Below, in pieces: positions 51,471 through 60,903 of a stretch of 64,000 nt of DNA. The position numbers and the translations under genes were made by a program. The stretch comes from JAPLUA01 sp964625855 (GTDB lineage: Bacteria > Verrucomicrobiota > Verrucomicrobiia > Limisphaerales > UBA8199), in the NCBI GenBank assembly GCA_964625855.1, contig CAZVFC010000008.1, forward strand, positions 62,001 to 126,000, given 5' to 3'. The notes beneath the pieces are model-generated. The model saw nothing but the letters and a program-made list of their open reading frames with translations, was not told the origin of the DNA and did no database searches. Positions within the stretch are counted from its first letter, which is position 1; each line of letters begins with the position of its first letter.

Positions 51471-52793
51471 CTATTTGCCCGCTTTCACCGGCGCCAGATC
51501 AGGGTAGAGATCGCGCATGGCGCGCTTGGCCTTGCGATCAGTCGTGAATAACCCCCAGTGCTTTTCCGCTCCCATGGGGTCATTCGGCTCGCCTTTCCAA
51601 TCCTCGTCGAAGGCCTCAAAGAAGAAGGTGGTGATATTCACTTTGCCAGCCCAGGCGTAGAGATCGTGATAGTAGCGCTCTTGCTTGTCCTCGTCGGCCC
51701 GAGGGCCGAATTCCCTGGCGACCGTGGCCCAGCCGGCTTCGGTAATGACCAGCCGGCTGTGCGGCAAGGCATTCCGGACCGCCTGGAGGTTGGCGATCGT
51801 GAACGCCATCGCCTCATCAATATCCTTGCTCTCCCAGATCGGGTACGTATGCACGGAAACAAAATCCAGTTCCCTGGCCAGGGCCGAACCGTGGCGCGCC
51901 CACCAATCGTAATTGTCCGCTATGGTCACCGGCTGCGATACGGCTTTCTTGACCTGCCGGACATAGCGGATTGCTGACTCCACCGGCACCATGTGGTCCG
52001 TCCAGTCCACCAACGCTTCATTGCCGACCGCGACGGCCACAACGATGTTGGGGTATTGATTGGCTAAACGAATCGCGCTCTCGACTTCCCTCGCGTTCTT
52101 GCGCTTGTTTGCCTCGAGGACGGGCTGGGGGAACGACTGTTTGAGCCAAGGGCAGTTGGTGTTGCTGAGCTCGGCATCCAGCCAGGCGCCGAGAACAACC
52201 TTCATCTTGATTTGATGCTTTCCGATCAGCCGAAGCACGGCCTCCGAATTCTCCCGGGCATCGTAGAGCCGAATCAGGCTGAAGTTGCCGTGGCGGCTCA
52301 GGATCTGAAGGTCCTCCAGTATTTCCTTCTCGCTGGGGTTTGCCGCGCCCGTGCCGCGGTCAGGGTGCTGCCCGTGCCGGAAGCCGGAGTAGCAGACCGC
52401 TTTATGGACGCCGCACAACAGAGCATCGGGTTTTTGCTGGATGGACGCGCCGGTTTCCGCGGATGAGGGCGCCTCTGCGCCTGTAGCGACGGGCAAAATC
52501 AGTGATGAGACCAGGGCCAATACAAGGACGGCGCATGAGATCCTGAACGCCAAAGGCGTTCTATCATTCAGCCCAGGGTTGCCCGCAACCGCCAGGCAAC
52601 CCTGGGTTGGCACAGGAAAGCCTACAAACCCTGAAAGGGTTGCATCTTGGCGAAGGAGCCCGTGATCCAACCCTTTCAGGGTTGGGCTTTCTTCGGCGCG
52701 TTCACCCAGGGTAGCGCGTTCCTCGCAACCCTGGGCTAATGGCTTGAACGCCGTTGGCGTTCTTCGGAAGCGTGTGACGAACATCTTATTCAT
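51471..52793 (-). CDS. Secreted GH17-type beta-1,3-glucanase with a repeat element in its leader
   Basis: 440 aa from ATG 52793. The GH17 barrel has FSLIRLYDARENSEAVLRL, the acid Glu in VAVAVGNEALVDW, ELDFVSVHTYPIWES and the nucleophile Glu in RLVITEAGWATVAREFG. A signal peptide (CAVLVLALVSSLILPVATGA) appears only at about residue 75, because the frame first runs through a dyad repeat. The next gene upstream ends nearby on the same strand. It should cleave beta-1,3-glucans outside the cytoplasm and feeds the neighbouring transporters. Confidence 0.82.
   Translation of the reverse strand: MNKMFVTRFRRTPTAFKPLAQGCEERATLGERAEESPTLKGLDHGLLRQDATLSGFVGFPVPTQGCLAVAGNPGLNDRTPLAFRISCAVLVLALVSSLILPVATGAEAPSSAETGASIQQKPDALLCGVHKAVCYSGFRHGQHPDRGTGAANPSEKEILEDLQILSRHGNFSLIRLYDARENSEAVLRLIGKHQIKMKVVLGAWLDAELSNTNCPWLKQSFPQPVLEANKRKNAREVESAIRLANQYPNIVVAVAVGNEALVDWTDHMVPVESAIRYVRQVKKAVSQPVTIADNYDWWARHGSALARELDFVSVHTYPIWESKDIDEAMAFTIANLQAVRNALPHSRLVITEAGWATVAREFGPRADEDKQERYYHDLYAWAGKVNITTFFFEAFDEDWKGEPNDPMGAEKHWGLFTTDRKAKRAMRDLYPDLAPVKAGK
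52545..52762. repeat. Dyad repeat element inside the GH17 leader
   Basis: 218 bp bounded by two 17-bp palindromes, GAACGCCAAAGGCGTTC (52545-52561) and GAACGCCGTTGGCGTTC (52746-52762). Inside are further palindromes such as AACCCTGAAAGGGTT (52627-52641) and AACCCTTTCAGGGTT. The coding frame reads through without a stop. Confidence 0.85.
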
Positions 52794-52851
52794 TGTGCAA
52801 GTTGTGAGTCGTCGAGTTGGTGCGGCGTTGTGGGGCGAACCGATCAGCCAT

Positions 52852-55800
52852 TCATAGAGCGAGTGAAACTTCAATTCTCAAGACATTGCCGGCTCGTTCA
52901 AAGATAAGACGGCTGGTTGTGGCATCCAGCCACAACTCGCTGGACCTCAGCCTCGCGCCGTCCGCTGGAATTAGCACCAGCGAGTTTGCCCGCGCCAGCC
53001 GGTAGATGATCGGGACCTGGCAGAAGCTGAAAGCGAGTTCACCGGCCTTCAGACCAAGCCGACGGGCGACGCCCGAGACATCGCAATACTTAAACTCGCT
53101 GCGCGCGGTCAGGAATTCCTCCGGCCGCAGGAGGCCGGGACGGAAGCAGATTTCCCCATTTTTCACCAACACCCCCAATTCGCCCATCCGGCAGAGGAAG
53201 TCTTCTTTGACTTGCCCCGTGAGACCGGGCTGGCGCGCCCCGCCTTGACCGGGGGTGTGTGAGTAAGGATCCATCGGGAAGGCGCCATACACTTCCGGAG
53301 TCTTGGAGTCGCCAATCCCGGCGCGGATGTCGTAATAGCATTCGGCCAGACCTTTCAGCACTCCCTTGGGCGCCCCGGCTTCGACCGCGCGGAAATACGC
53401 TTCCTGGGCAGCCAACAGGAGCTTGGAAACCATGTGCCAGTAGATGCACCCGAGTCCTTCGTAGCCGAAGAACGTGCCGGAGCGACCGGTGAAGGACTCG
53501 TGGTCGAAGAGCCGCTCGAAGAGGTCGAGCACAGCCGGCCCGTCCCGCTTCACCAGGTTCGCATAACGGGAGCCGGCGAGTTCGTCCAAAATGCGGCGGA
53601 TGTCGCGCGCATTCGTGATGGAGGGATTGAAGTGAACCCGGCCGGCGATATCTCGCTCGATGAGCTGCCGGTTGCCGTCGGCCAGCAGCCTCCCCAATAG
53701 TGCGGAACGACGGACTTCGGGGGCGGGGATGTTGTTCTTCTCAACGAAGCTCGGGAGCCGGCGGTTGGGATAGAGTAGGTAGCTGTGCTGGTCGGCGCGA
53801 TACATCGCGCTGCGTTTGAGCGCGGCCAGCAGTTTCAGAGACTCCTCGGCGGAGAGTTGGCCGGAACTGAGCACGGCGACCTGGCCTTCCATCATCTCAT
53901 AGAGCCGGCGGATCGGCAGCCCGGCCTTGGAGTCAAAGCGAACCAGGTTGTAGGCGTGATAAAGCCCGTCGGGTCGGCGGTTGGATTGGATGGAATGATT
54001 TGTCCAGTCCAGTGCTGACGCAATGAACTCCAGGAGTTGCTGCGCGGTGACCTTGGCTTTGCGATTGGAGAATCCCTTCTCGTACAGCCGCCGGCGATAT
54101 TCGCTGCCAGCAAAGCCAAGATCGCCAGCGACGCGTCGCCGCTGCGCATCCGAGAGGTCGCCCGCCAGCAATCGGCGGTGCCGTTCGAGTGTCGCTTCGA
54201 TCGCCTCAAGGAACTCCGCAACCTCGACCGACAACGCGAAACTCTCGTCCGCGGCGGAACTCAGCAGGTCGCGGCAGAAGGTCAGGTAACGGCGGAGGTA
54301 ATAGAGCGTGACCATCGAGGCGCCGTTGCCCACGAGCGCGTTGTTTGCGTCGTTCCATTCGGGCCGCTGCGTGTTGAGCCAGATGCCCGCGCCGGGGATG
54401 AAATTGGAGAGCTTCACCAACAACGGTACAAGCAGCTTTTCGGTCAGATTCACCAGCCTCACATGGCCCTGCTTGTCCCAGACCAGCTTGCCGTCCGCTC
54501 CGGCGGACTGCACGCGCTGCCGCACGAGCTTGTCCAGGTGCGCATCGAAAACGACCGTGTCCTTGGGATTCTCCAGCAGCTTCTCGTAGGGCTTGATGCG
54601 GTAGGGCACGTTCGCGTAGGCGAAGATCTCGCGCGCGAGCAGCCGGCGCAGTTCCTCGGGCTCATGCCGCTCGAGCTGTTCAAGCAGTTTCAAGAGGTAA
54701 ATGATCTGGTGATCGCCCCAGTAGCCGATGTAGGACCACGGATCGTGCGGATCAACGACCTCCCAGTCTATGCCGTTGCGGGTGATGCGATAGGGATTGT
54801 AGCCGTCGGCGGTCGAGGCGTTGAGAAAGCGGCACACCATTCCTGACGTGTAGCCGGGGAACGAGACGGCGAGCGCCTCCCAATTCTGGAAGATATCGCG
54901 CCAGTTGCCTTCGTAGTTCAGGCTGCGCGTGTCGTCGGCGTTACGGGTCGTGATGGAGAAGCGATTCCAGGGGCGGCTCGGATCGCCGTGACGGCGGCTG
55001 AAGGTGAGCGGGAGATACTCGCGGCAAATGCGTTCGAGCTGCGGGTCGCCGACTGCGCACGCGGCCGCAATCAACTGACGATAAGGCAGCACCTTCGGCA
55101 GGCGGCGAAAGAACGGAGCGTGACACCCGGCGAGTTCCTTGTTCGCATTCAGCGCGAACGCCCTCAGATCGCGCGCATCCACCTCATAACCGTTGGCGAA
55201 AATGCCGCCGCGCATGATGTTGAAGAGCGTGTTGCTGTAATGCCGCGCGCAGCCCAGCGGGCGAGCGGTCTGCTGCAGGCCATCGGCGCTCGCGACGATG
55301 CGTTGCAGTTCTCCGGTGCCGTGCTGAACATCGCGCAGAACGAGCCTTCGCAACTGAGCCGGTTTGCCTAGCCATTGGTTGAGCTGCGCGACCGCGGCTG
55401 GCCCCTGGTTGACGTCCGCGACCAGCAGCCAATCCGCGCGCTGGCCGGGGCGAAGCCGCAACTCGCTCTGGACGAAGTACGCGCCACGCTCGGCGCGCAC
55501 GTCCGTCTCCGGCTGCAGCCGCTTGCCCTGCCGGAAGAGATCTAGTTGGACTGAGGAAAGCAGCGTCACTTTGCGCTTCAGGCCAGCGGACCAAGCGACC
55601 GTGGTGCGCAGCGCTTCAGCGGGTTCGGGGCGATCCACCGGAATGGCGCTGAGCCGGAACAAGCCGAGACCGGTGCCAGGCAGCAACTCGCTCTTCTTGT
55701 AGGCATCGAGCAGCGTGCTGTATTCGAGGTTGAACTGGCTCCCGACACCGCAGGGCATGAGGTTCTGAACGCCGTCCAGCAACTCGACCCGCGTCGCGGC

Positions 55801-56307
55801 TGCCCCGGAGTTCGCCAGCCACGCGCGGCGGACGAAGCCAAACCGCTGGCTGTTGAGCCAGGCGTAGCGGAACGTCAGCGCCAGGTCCTCGTTGACCTCC
55901 TCGAAGAGGAGTTGGTTGCCCCAGAAACTCTTGTAGAGATTGCGCCGAACGCGGTAGATACCGTTGCCGCGCGCCGAGAGCGGTTCCCAAAGGCAGTCCC
56001 GGCCGCGATGGCGCACGCGCAGCAGAGTCTTGCTGCCGGTGACGTCTGCCGTATCCCGAATTTTGTCGTCGGTGTAGTAGGGGAACAGGGCGAGGTTGGC
56101 GTCGCGGCGACCGGCGGTGAGTCCGCCGTTGCTGGAAATGAAGAGCCAGTGATCTGCGTCGCTGACGACTGTCATGAAAAACGGCCGCATGCGATCGAAG
56201 TTGGCGATTTGGTAGAAGGTCTCGCCTTCGAGCGTAACCAGCCGGCCTTGGACGGGTTGCTGATTAGCCCGCAGCGGGGTCTGGCCCAGGAAAAGCGGGT
56301 GTTTCAT
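52852..56307 (-). CDS. Large glycoside phosphorylase-like protein (GH94/GH149/GH161 superfamily)
   Basis: 1151 aa, no signal peptide, so cytoplasmic. An N-terminal beta-sandwich part (YQIANFDRMRPFFMTVVSDA, NGIYRVRRNLYKSFWGNQLL) precedes an (alpha/alpha)6 barrel (NYEGNWRDIFQNWEALAVSF, then DPHDPWSYIGYWGDHQIIYL). This is the plan of cellobiose-phosphorylase relatives. Size near 1150 and a GH17 neighbour favour a beta-1,3-oligoglucan phosphorylase. The exact family cannot be fixed by eye. It lies between the GH17 gene and a GPH symporter on the same strand. Confidence 0.65.
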   Translation of the reverse strand: MKHPLFLGQTPLRANQQPVQGRLVTLEGETFYQIANFDRMRPFFMTVVSDADHWLFISSNGGLTAGRRDANLALFPYYTDDKIRDTADVTGSKTLLRVRHRGRDCLWEPLSARGNGIYRVRRNLYKSFWGNQLLFEEVNEDLALTFRYAWLNSQRFGFVRRAWLANSGAAATRVELLDGVQNLMPCGVGSQFNLEYSTLLDAYKKSELLPGTGLGLFRLSAIPVDRPEPAEALRTTVAWSAGLKRKVTLLSSVQLDLFRQGKRLQPETDVRAERGAYFVQSELRLRPGQRADWLLVADVNQGPAAVAQLNQWLGKPAQLRRLVLRDVQHGTGELQRIVASADGLQQTARPLGCARHYSNTLFNIMRGGIFANGYEVDARDLRAFALNANKELAGCHAPFFRRLPKVLPYRQLIAAACAVGDPQLERICREYLPLTFSRRHGDPSRPWNRFSITTRNADDTRSLNYEGNWRDIFQNWEALAVSFPGYTSGMVCRFLNASTADGYNPYRITRNGIDWEVVDPHDPWSYIGYWGDHQIIYLLKLLEQLERHEPEELRRLLAREIFAYANVPYRIKPYEKLLENPKDTVVFDAHLDKLVRQRVQSAGADGKLVWDKQGHVRLVNLTEKLLVPLLVKLSNFIPGAGIWLNTQRPEWNDANNALVGNGASMVTLYYLRRYLTFCRDLLSSAADESFALSVEVAEFLEAIEATLERHRRLLAGDLSDAQRRRVAGDLGFAGSEYRRRLYEKGFSNRKAKVTAQQLLEFIASALDWTNHSIQSNRRPDGLYHAYNLVRFDSKAGLPIRRLYEMMEGQVAVLSSGQLSAEESLKLLAALKRSAMYRADQHSYLLYPNRRLPSFVEKNNIPAPEVRRSALLGRLLADGNRQLIERDIAGRVHFNPSITNARDIRRILDELAGSRYANLVKRDGPAVLDLFERLFDHESFTGRSGTFFGYEGLGCIYWHMVSKLLLAAQEAYFRAVEAGAPKGVLKGLAECYYDIRAGIGDSKTPEVYGAFPMDPYSHTPGQGGARQPGLTGQVKEDFLCRMGELGVLVKNGEICFRPGLLRPEEFLTARSEFKYCDVSGVARRLGLKAGELAFSFCQVPIIYRLARANSLVLIPADGARLRSSELWLDATTSRLIFERAGNVLRIEVSLAL

Positions 56308-56331
56308 GAAGCGACCAAATACATTCGCGCG

Positions 56332-57744
56332 TTACGGGGCGGATTCGCGCCGGGCATCGAGGTCCGCCTTCATTCGGTCAGTGGTCCGGGCATCAATGGT
56401 GTAGAAGATCATGAAGAGCGCGCACGACATGTAGAGGACTCCGGGAATCACCGACACGAGCAGCTTGATGCCGAGCAGCGCCGAGGCGGTCTGGACGGCG
56501 TCGGGGACGTAGTTGAAGACCGTCAGCAACCAGCCCGCGATGGCGGCGCCGATGCCCCAGCCGGCTTTCTGAGCGAAGGTGGCGGCGGAGAAATAAAGGC
56601 CCGTCGCGCGCCGGCCGCTCTTCCACTCGGAGTAATCGGCCGAATCAGCGATCATCGTCCACAGCAAGGGCACGGCGGGCGCGTAAGCCATCTTGGCCAG
56701 GACGTTGAAGACGTAGATGGCGGCGATGTCATTCTTCCCCGGCAGATAGATCGCGGCGAAGAACACCCCCGAGAGGATTGAGCTGGCGATGAAGACGTTG
56801 CGGTTGCCGAATTTCTTCGCGAGCGGCTTGGAGAGCGGGAGAGCGACGATTAGCGCAATCGTGCCGACGACGTTGAACAACTGCACGCTCTCCTCGCGGC
56901 CGATGTAATACTTGAAGTAATAGGCGATGGCCGCGTTTTGGATCGCGAACATGATGAACGAGATGATGCCGACGCACGCTAGAATGATCCAAGGCCGGTT
57001 CTTGAAGAGGTTCTTCAGGTCCTCCTTGAGCGAGCTGGGCAAGGCGGTCGAGGGCTGCACGCGTTCCCGGGTGGTCATGAAGGTGATGAAGAAGAACACC
57101 AGGCTGAGGACGCCGAACAGGATCACGGTGTGTTGGAAGCCCAGCGCCTTGTCGCCGCCGCCGAAATACTTGGCGAGCGTGAGCGCCAGGCCCGTGACAA
57201 TGAACTGGCCCACGAACGCGCAGATGAACCGGTAGGTGTTCAGGCCCGCGCGTTCGTAGGTGTCGGAACTCATCACCGCGGCCAGGGACGAGTAGGGTAG
57301 ATTCACCGCGGCGTAGGCGGTCATCAGCAGCACGTAGGTTGCGCCAGCGTAGAGGATCTTTCCCGTCTCGCCCAGGTTGGGAGTGGTGAACGTCAGGATC
57401 GAAAGCACCGCGTAAGGAACCGCCCCGAACAGAATCCAAGGGCGGAACTTGCCCCACCGGGTTTGCGTTCGATCGGAGACGATTCCTATTACCGGATCAA
57501 TGGCCATGTCCCAGAACCGGGCCACCATCATGATCGTCCCGGCGGCGGCAGCGGGTATGCGATACACGTCGGTGTAAAAGAACAGCAGCCAGAAACCCAC
57601 CATGTCCCAGACGAAGTGCGAGGCGGTGTCGCCCAAGCCGTAGCCCAGCTTTTCTTTGAAGCTCAGGGGACCGGAGGCTTGGTTGTGCTTCAGGCGCGCA
57701 GTGGCGGCCGCTGGTGCGGGCGCGGCGGATTCAACGGTGTTCAT
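56332..57744 (-). CDS. GPH-family sugar:cation symporter
   Basis: 470 aa with twelve hydrophobic segments. The family signature is near the N-terminus (KEKLGYGLGDTASHFVWDMV, then ARFWDMAIDPVIGIVSDRTQ and TRWGKFRPWILFGAVPYA). It imports glycosides or oligosaccharides with Na+ or H+. It sits 24 nt before the phosphorylase-like gene, so the likely cargo is a beta-glucan oligosaccharide. Confidence 0.92.
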   Translation of the reverse strand: MNTVESAAPAPAAATARLKHNQASGPLSFKEKLGYGLGDTASHFVWDMVGFWLLFFYTDVYRIPAAAAGTIMMVARFWDMAIDPVIGIVSDRTQTRWGKFRPWILFGAVPYAVLSILTFTTPNLGETGKILYAGATYVLLMTAYAAVNLPYSSLAAVMSSDTYERAGLNTYRFICAFVGQFIVTGLALTLAKYFGGGDKALGFQHTVILFGVLSLVFFFITFMTTRERVQPSTALPSSLKEDLKNLFKNRPWIILACVGIISFIMFAIQNAAIAYYFKYYIGREESVQLFNVVGTIALIVALPLSKPLAKKFGNRNVFIASSILSGVFFAAIYLPGKNDIAAIYVFNVLAKMAYAPAVPLLWTMIADSADYSEWKSGRRATGLYFSAATFAQKAGWGIGAAIAGWLLTVFNYVPDAVQTASALLGIKLLVSVIPGVLYMSCALFMIFYTIDARTTDRMKADLDARRESAP

Positions 57745-57764
57745 GGCTGGTTCTGGTGGTGAAC

Positions 57765-59291
57765 TTAAGGTTGGCCGGCATTGGCGGCTTGCTGGCCCTT
57801 GAGCGCCTCCTCGACGAGGAACGGAATATTCGCATGCGCGGCGTGGCCTTTGCCGTCGAAGACATACACGAACAACCGGTAAGCGCCGGGCTTGCCCGGA
57901 GCTTGCAGGGAAATCTCTCCGCGCGAAGGGTCGGCAATCAAGCCTGACAGAGTAGCGGGCTTGGATTCTCGATCACCGCCCACGTTTTTGGAAGTGCTCT
58001 CCGCCATGATCTCCCACTTGAAGCTGAGCGCGTCCTGCTCCGGGTCTGTGGCCGAGACCTTAGCCCGACAGGATTGGCCGGGCCGCAGACGCACGTTTTG
58101 ACTCGCCGTCTTGCCGTCCAGCCAGGCCCCTTCCAGCCGAGGGCTGCGATTCGCGGGCCAGGTGCCGTTCCAAACATAGTGCATCACATCCACCGGCGCG
58201 GTTTCCTCGCCGGATTCAAGGAACATCCCATACCAGGTAGGCGTCCGCTCCTGCTTCTGGCCCCAGAAGAACACGTAGGAGCCCAGGCACAGCGTCTGGT
58301 CGGATTGGATCACCTTATCGAAACGCATCTTGTAAAGGTCGGCCTTGGTGGTGGAGTCGTTTTCGATCGGCGCGCCCCAGGCTGTCTTGCCGCATTCCCA
58401 ATGGCCGGTAGCGCCCCATTCACTCACAATATACGGCTTGTCCCAGGCCGCCTCCGCCAGGTAGCGCGGCAGGTTGATGATGTCGCAATACATTTGGAAG
58501 CAGAGGAAATCCAGGTCCGGGGCGCGGGCTTTGACCAGCGCCACCGTTTCCTTGTTGAAGCCGGCCAGCGTGGTAGTGGTGGGATGATTGGGGTCAATCT
58601 GGTGGATGCGCCGGGAGAGGTCGTTGACGGCATCCCAGACCTTCGGGTTCTTCTCGAAGTTGAGTTCGTTGCCGACCACCCAGAGGATCAGAGCGGGGTG
58701 GTCCTTAAGCTGCTCGACCTGGCCTATCAGGGTCGCGAATTGCCTGGCCACGGCGTTGGTATTGTCGTAATCGAAACCGCGCCGTTCGTGGTCCACGTCC
58801 AAGCCCATCGCGACATACAAGCCGTTGGCCAGCGCCCGATCCAGAACCTGCCTCCCCGAGTCACGGCCGTTGTCGGTGCTCCAGGTCCGGAAAGAATTGC
58901 CCCCGTGCCGCTTCAGGCTCTCGGGAGAGCCCAATTCCACGCCGGCGCCCTTGATGTAGAACGGCTTGTTGTCCACGTGGAGCTGGAAACGGCCGGCGCT
59001 CTTGCGGATTTCCACCTTCACCGGGCCGCGGGGCGTCGCAGGTTCGCCAGCTTGGCTCGGGCTGGCCGCGGCGGCGAGCAATCCGACAGCAACGGCTGCG
59101 GTAACGCAGACTTTCAGTCTGCTGTATCGCCGACTTTCAGTCGGCAGAGTGTCGGAGGAACCGATGACACTGAAAGTTCGGGGCGTTTGCGGATTGGAAA
59201 TCCGCGATACAGCAGACTGAAAGTCTGCGCTACGGTCGGACATTTCGGCGACTCGCCAGTTCGTTCCTGCGGATTGCCTATTTCGTTTCAT
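57765..59291 (-). CDS. Secreted GH2-type TIM-barrel hydrolase with a repeat element in its leader
   Basis: 508 aa. The barrel carries the acid Glu in LILWVVGNELNFEKNP and the nucleophile Glu in KPYIVSEWGATGHWEC. KSAGRFQLHVDNKPFYIKGA is the usual entry into a GH2 C-terminal domain. A beta-sandwich tail follows (LRPGQSCRAKVSATDPEQDA). The signal peptide (VTAAVAVGLLAAAASPSQAG) begins near residue 64, after a 41-codon repeat element. Its start overlaps the sugar porter stop by 14 nt. It likely trims beta-glucan or related chains. Confidence 0.82.
   Translation of the reverse strand: MKRNRQSAGTNWRVAEMSDRSADFQSAVSRISNPQTPRTFSVIGSSDTLPTESRRYSRLKVCVTAAVAVGLLAAAASPSQAGEPATPRGPVKVEIRKSAGRFQLHVDNKPFYIKGAGVELGSPESLKRHGGNSFRTWSTDNGRDSGRQVLDRALANGLYVAMGLDVDHERRGFDYDNTNAVARQFATLIGQVEQLKDHPALILWVVGNELNFEKNPKVWDAVNDLSRRIHQIDPNHPTTTTLAGFNKETVALVKARAPDLDFLCFQMYCDIINLPRYLAEAAWDKPYIVSEWGATGHWECGKTAWGAPIENDSTTKADLYKMRFDKVIQSDQTLCLGSYVFFWGQKQERTPTWYGMFLESGEETAPVDVMHYVWNGTWPANRSPRLEGAWLDGKTASQNVRLRPGQSCRAKVSATDPEQDALSFKWEIMAESTSKNVGGDRESKPATLSGLIADPSRGEISLQAPGKPGAYRLFVYVFDGKGHAAHANIPFLVEEALKGQQAANAGQP
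59106..59228. repeat. Dyad repeat element inside the GH2 leader
   Basis: 123 bp, exactly 41 codons. The ends are GCAGACTTTCAGTCTGC (59106-59122) and its reverse complement GCAGACTGAAAGTCTGC (59212-59228). Inner palindromes GCCGACTTTCAGTCGGC and GCGGATTGGAAATCCGC lie between. The hydrolase frame reads through it as SADFQSAVSRISNPQ and so on. Confidence 0.9.
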
Positions 59292-60876
59292 GGGTCAATT
59301 GAGGCTCGGCTGCTCTGCGGTCGCCCGGAGGTGCTTCTTTGCGCATCAGTATTCCTTCCAGCTCTTCCAGCGTCTTGCCTTTGGTTTCAGGAATGAAGAG
59401 CAGCACGAAAACCAACGCGGCTGCCGCCATGAGACCGTAGCCGAGAAACGTCCCCGCCGAGCCGAAATGGGACAATTCCCAGGGGAAGATGAAGGTGACG
59501 CTGGCGCTGACGACCGAGTTCCAGAAGCCGGCCAGCGAGATGGCCGTGCCCCGGTATTGGTTGGGAAAGATCTCTGAGAGCAGCACCCACATCACCGGCC
59601 CCAGCGAAATGGCGAACGAGGCCACGAAGCCGATGATCGCGAACAGAACCAGCGACGCCCGGATATTCAGGCCCGCAGTCACCAGCGCCTCGCGGTGAGG
59701 TTTGAGCCGCTCGGCGCCGAGCTTGCCCTCGAGGTCCGCCATGAACTCCTTGTCCGTCCGGAATGCCTTCGGCTCGGCGTTCCTCAGCTCGGCGACCAGT
59801 TCAGCAGGCACTTTGTTATCCTGCAGCACCACGAACGACTTTTCCGTGAGCTGATAGCTGGAATCGTAAAACGCCCAACTGCACGTGAGGAGCGACACCG
59901 CCATCCCCGTCGCGCCAATGACGAGCAATGGTTTGCGTCCCAGCCGGTCCACGAACCGGATCGCCACAAAGGTCATCCCAAGGTTGACCAGCCCCACCAG
60001 CACCGCCTGTTTGAAGGCGGCGTTGGTGCCCCCGCCTGCCTGGGCGAAGATGGTCGGCAGATAATAGAAGATGGCGTTGATGCCGGTGATCTGTTGGAAG
60101 AAGCCGATGGCAAGAGCGATGAACATGATGAAGCGCATGCGGCGACTGAACAGTGCGCCCAGGGCGACGCCGGCGGCTTTGTGCGCAAAGCTCTCGCGGA
60201 TGTTCCTCAACTCCTCCTCCGCCTGCTCCGGCCCACAGGACTTGGTGAGGATCTCCTGCGCCCGGCCGGTTTCGCCCCTGCCGAACAGCCAGCGCGGACT
60301 TTCCGGCACAGCGAACAGCAGCAGGAAGTAGAGCGCCGCAGGTATGGCCTCGACCCCGAGCATCCAGCGCCAGTTATTGTCACCGGCGTTGAGGAGAAAG
60401 TAATTGGAAAAGAAGGATGCGGAGATGCCGATGACAATCATGAGCTGGTTGAACGAAACCAGGCTGCCGCGTTGCCGAGAGGGCGAGATCTCGGCGATGT
60501 AAACTGGCGCGACGAGAATCGCCATCCCCACCGCCACGCCGGCAATGATGCGGGAGATGACGAAGGTGGTGAAATCCGTGGCCAGCGCCGAGAGCAGCGC
60601 CGAGCCGGCGAAGAGCAGCGCCGTGAACAGCAGCACTTTCTTTCGCCCGAAACGGTCGCTGAGGAATCCGGCCACGGCGTTGCCGCCCAACGCCCCCCAC
60701 CCCAGGCAGCTCACCGCCCAGCCCAGCTTCAAGTCGCCGCTGGTCCCCGTCAGGCTGAAATAGGTCTTGATGAATGGCACCGCTCCGGAGATGACGGTGG
60801 CATCAAAGCCGAGCAGGAAACCGCCGATGGCAACGGTCAGCGCAACGGCGACGATGTACCTTCTGTTCTGATTCAT
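59278..60876 (-). CDS. MFS sugar porter (SP family)
   Basis: 532 aa with twelve membrane segments. Family signatures are GFLSDRFGRKKVLLF, APVYIAEISPSRQRGSLVSF, AVPESPRWLFGRGE, IRFVDRLGRKPLLV and PETKGKTLEELEG. An insert of about 60 residues in the second half (LTEKSFVVLQDNKVPAELVA) is unusual for the family. It imports monosaccharides such as glucose or xylose and complements the GPH symporter in this beta-glucan locus. Confidence 0.93.
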   Translation of the reverse strand: MNQNRRYIVAVALTVAIGGFLLGFDATVISGAVPFIKTYFSLTGTSGDLKLGWAVSCLGWGALGGNAVAGFLSDRFGRKKVLLFTALLFAGSALLSALATDFTTFVISRIIAGVAVGMAILVAPVYIAEISPSRQRGSLVSFNQLMIVIGISASFFSNYFLLNAGDNNWRWMLGVEAIPAALYFLLLFAVPESPRWLFGRGETGRAQEILTKSCGPEQAEEELRNIRESFAHKAAGVALGALFSRRMRFIMFIALAIGFFQQITGINAIFYYLPTIFAQAGGGTNAAFKQAVLVGLVNLGMTFVAIRFVDRLGRKPLLVIGATGMAVSLLTCSWAFYDSSYQLTEKSFVVLQDNKVPAELVAELRNAEPKAFRTDKEFMADLEGKLGAERLKPHREALVTAGLNIRASLVLFAIIGFVASFAISLGPVMWVLLSEIFPNQYRGTAISLAGFWNSVVSASVTFIFPWELSHFGSAGTFLGYGLMAAAALVFVLLFIPETKGKTLEELEGILMRKEAPPGDRRAAEPQLTHETK

Positions 60877-60903
60877 GCAGGATTTGGCAGGGGGGCGTCG
60901 GCG

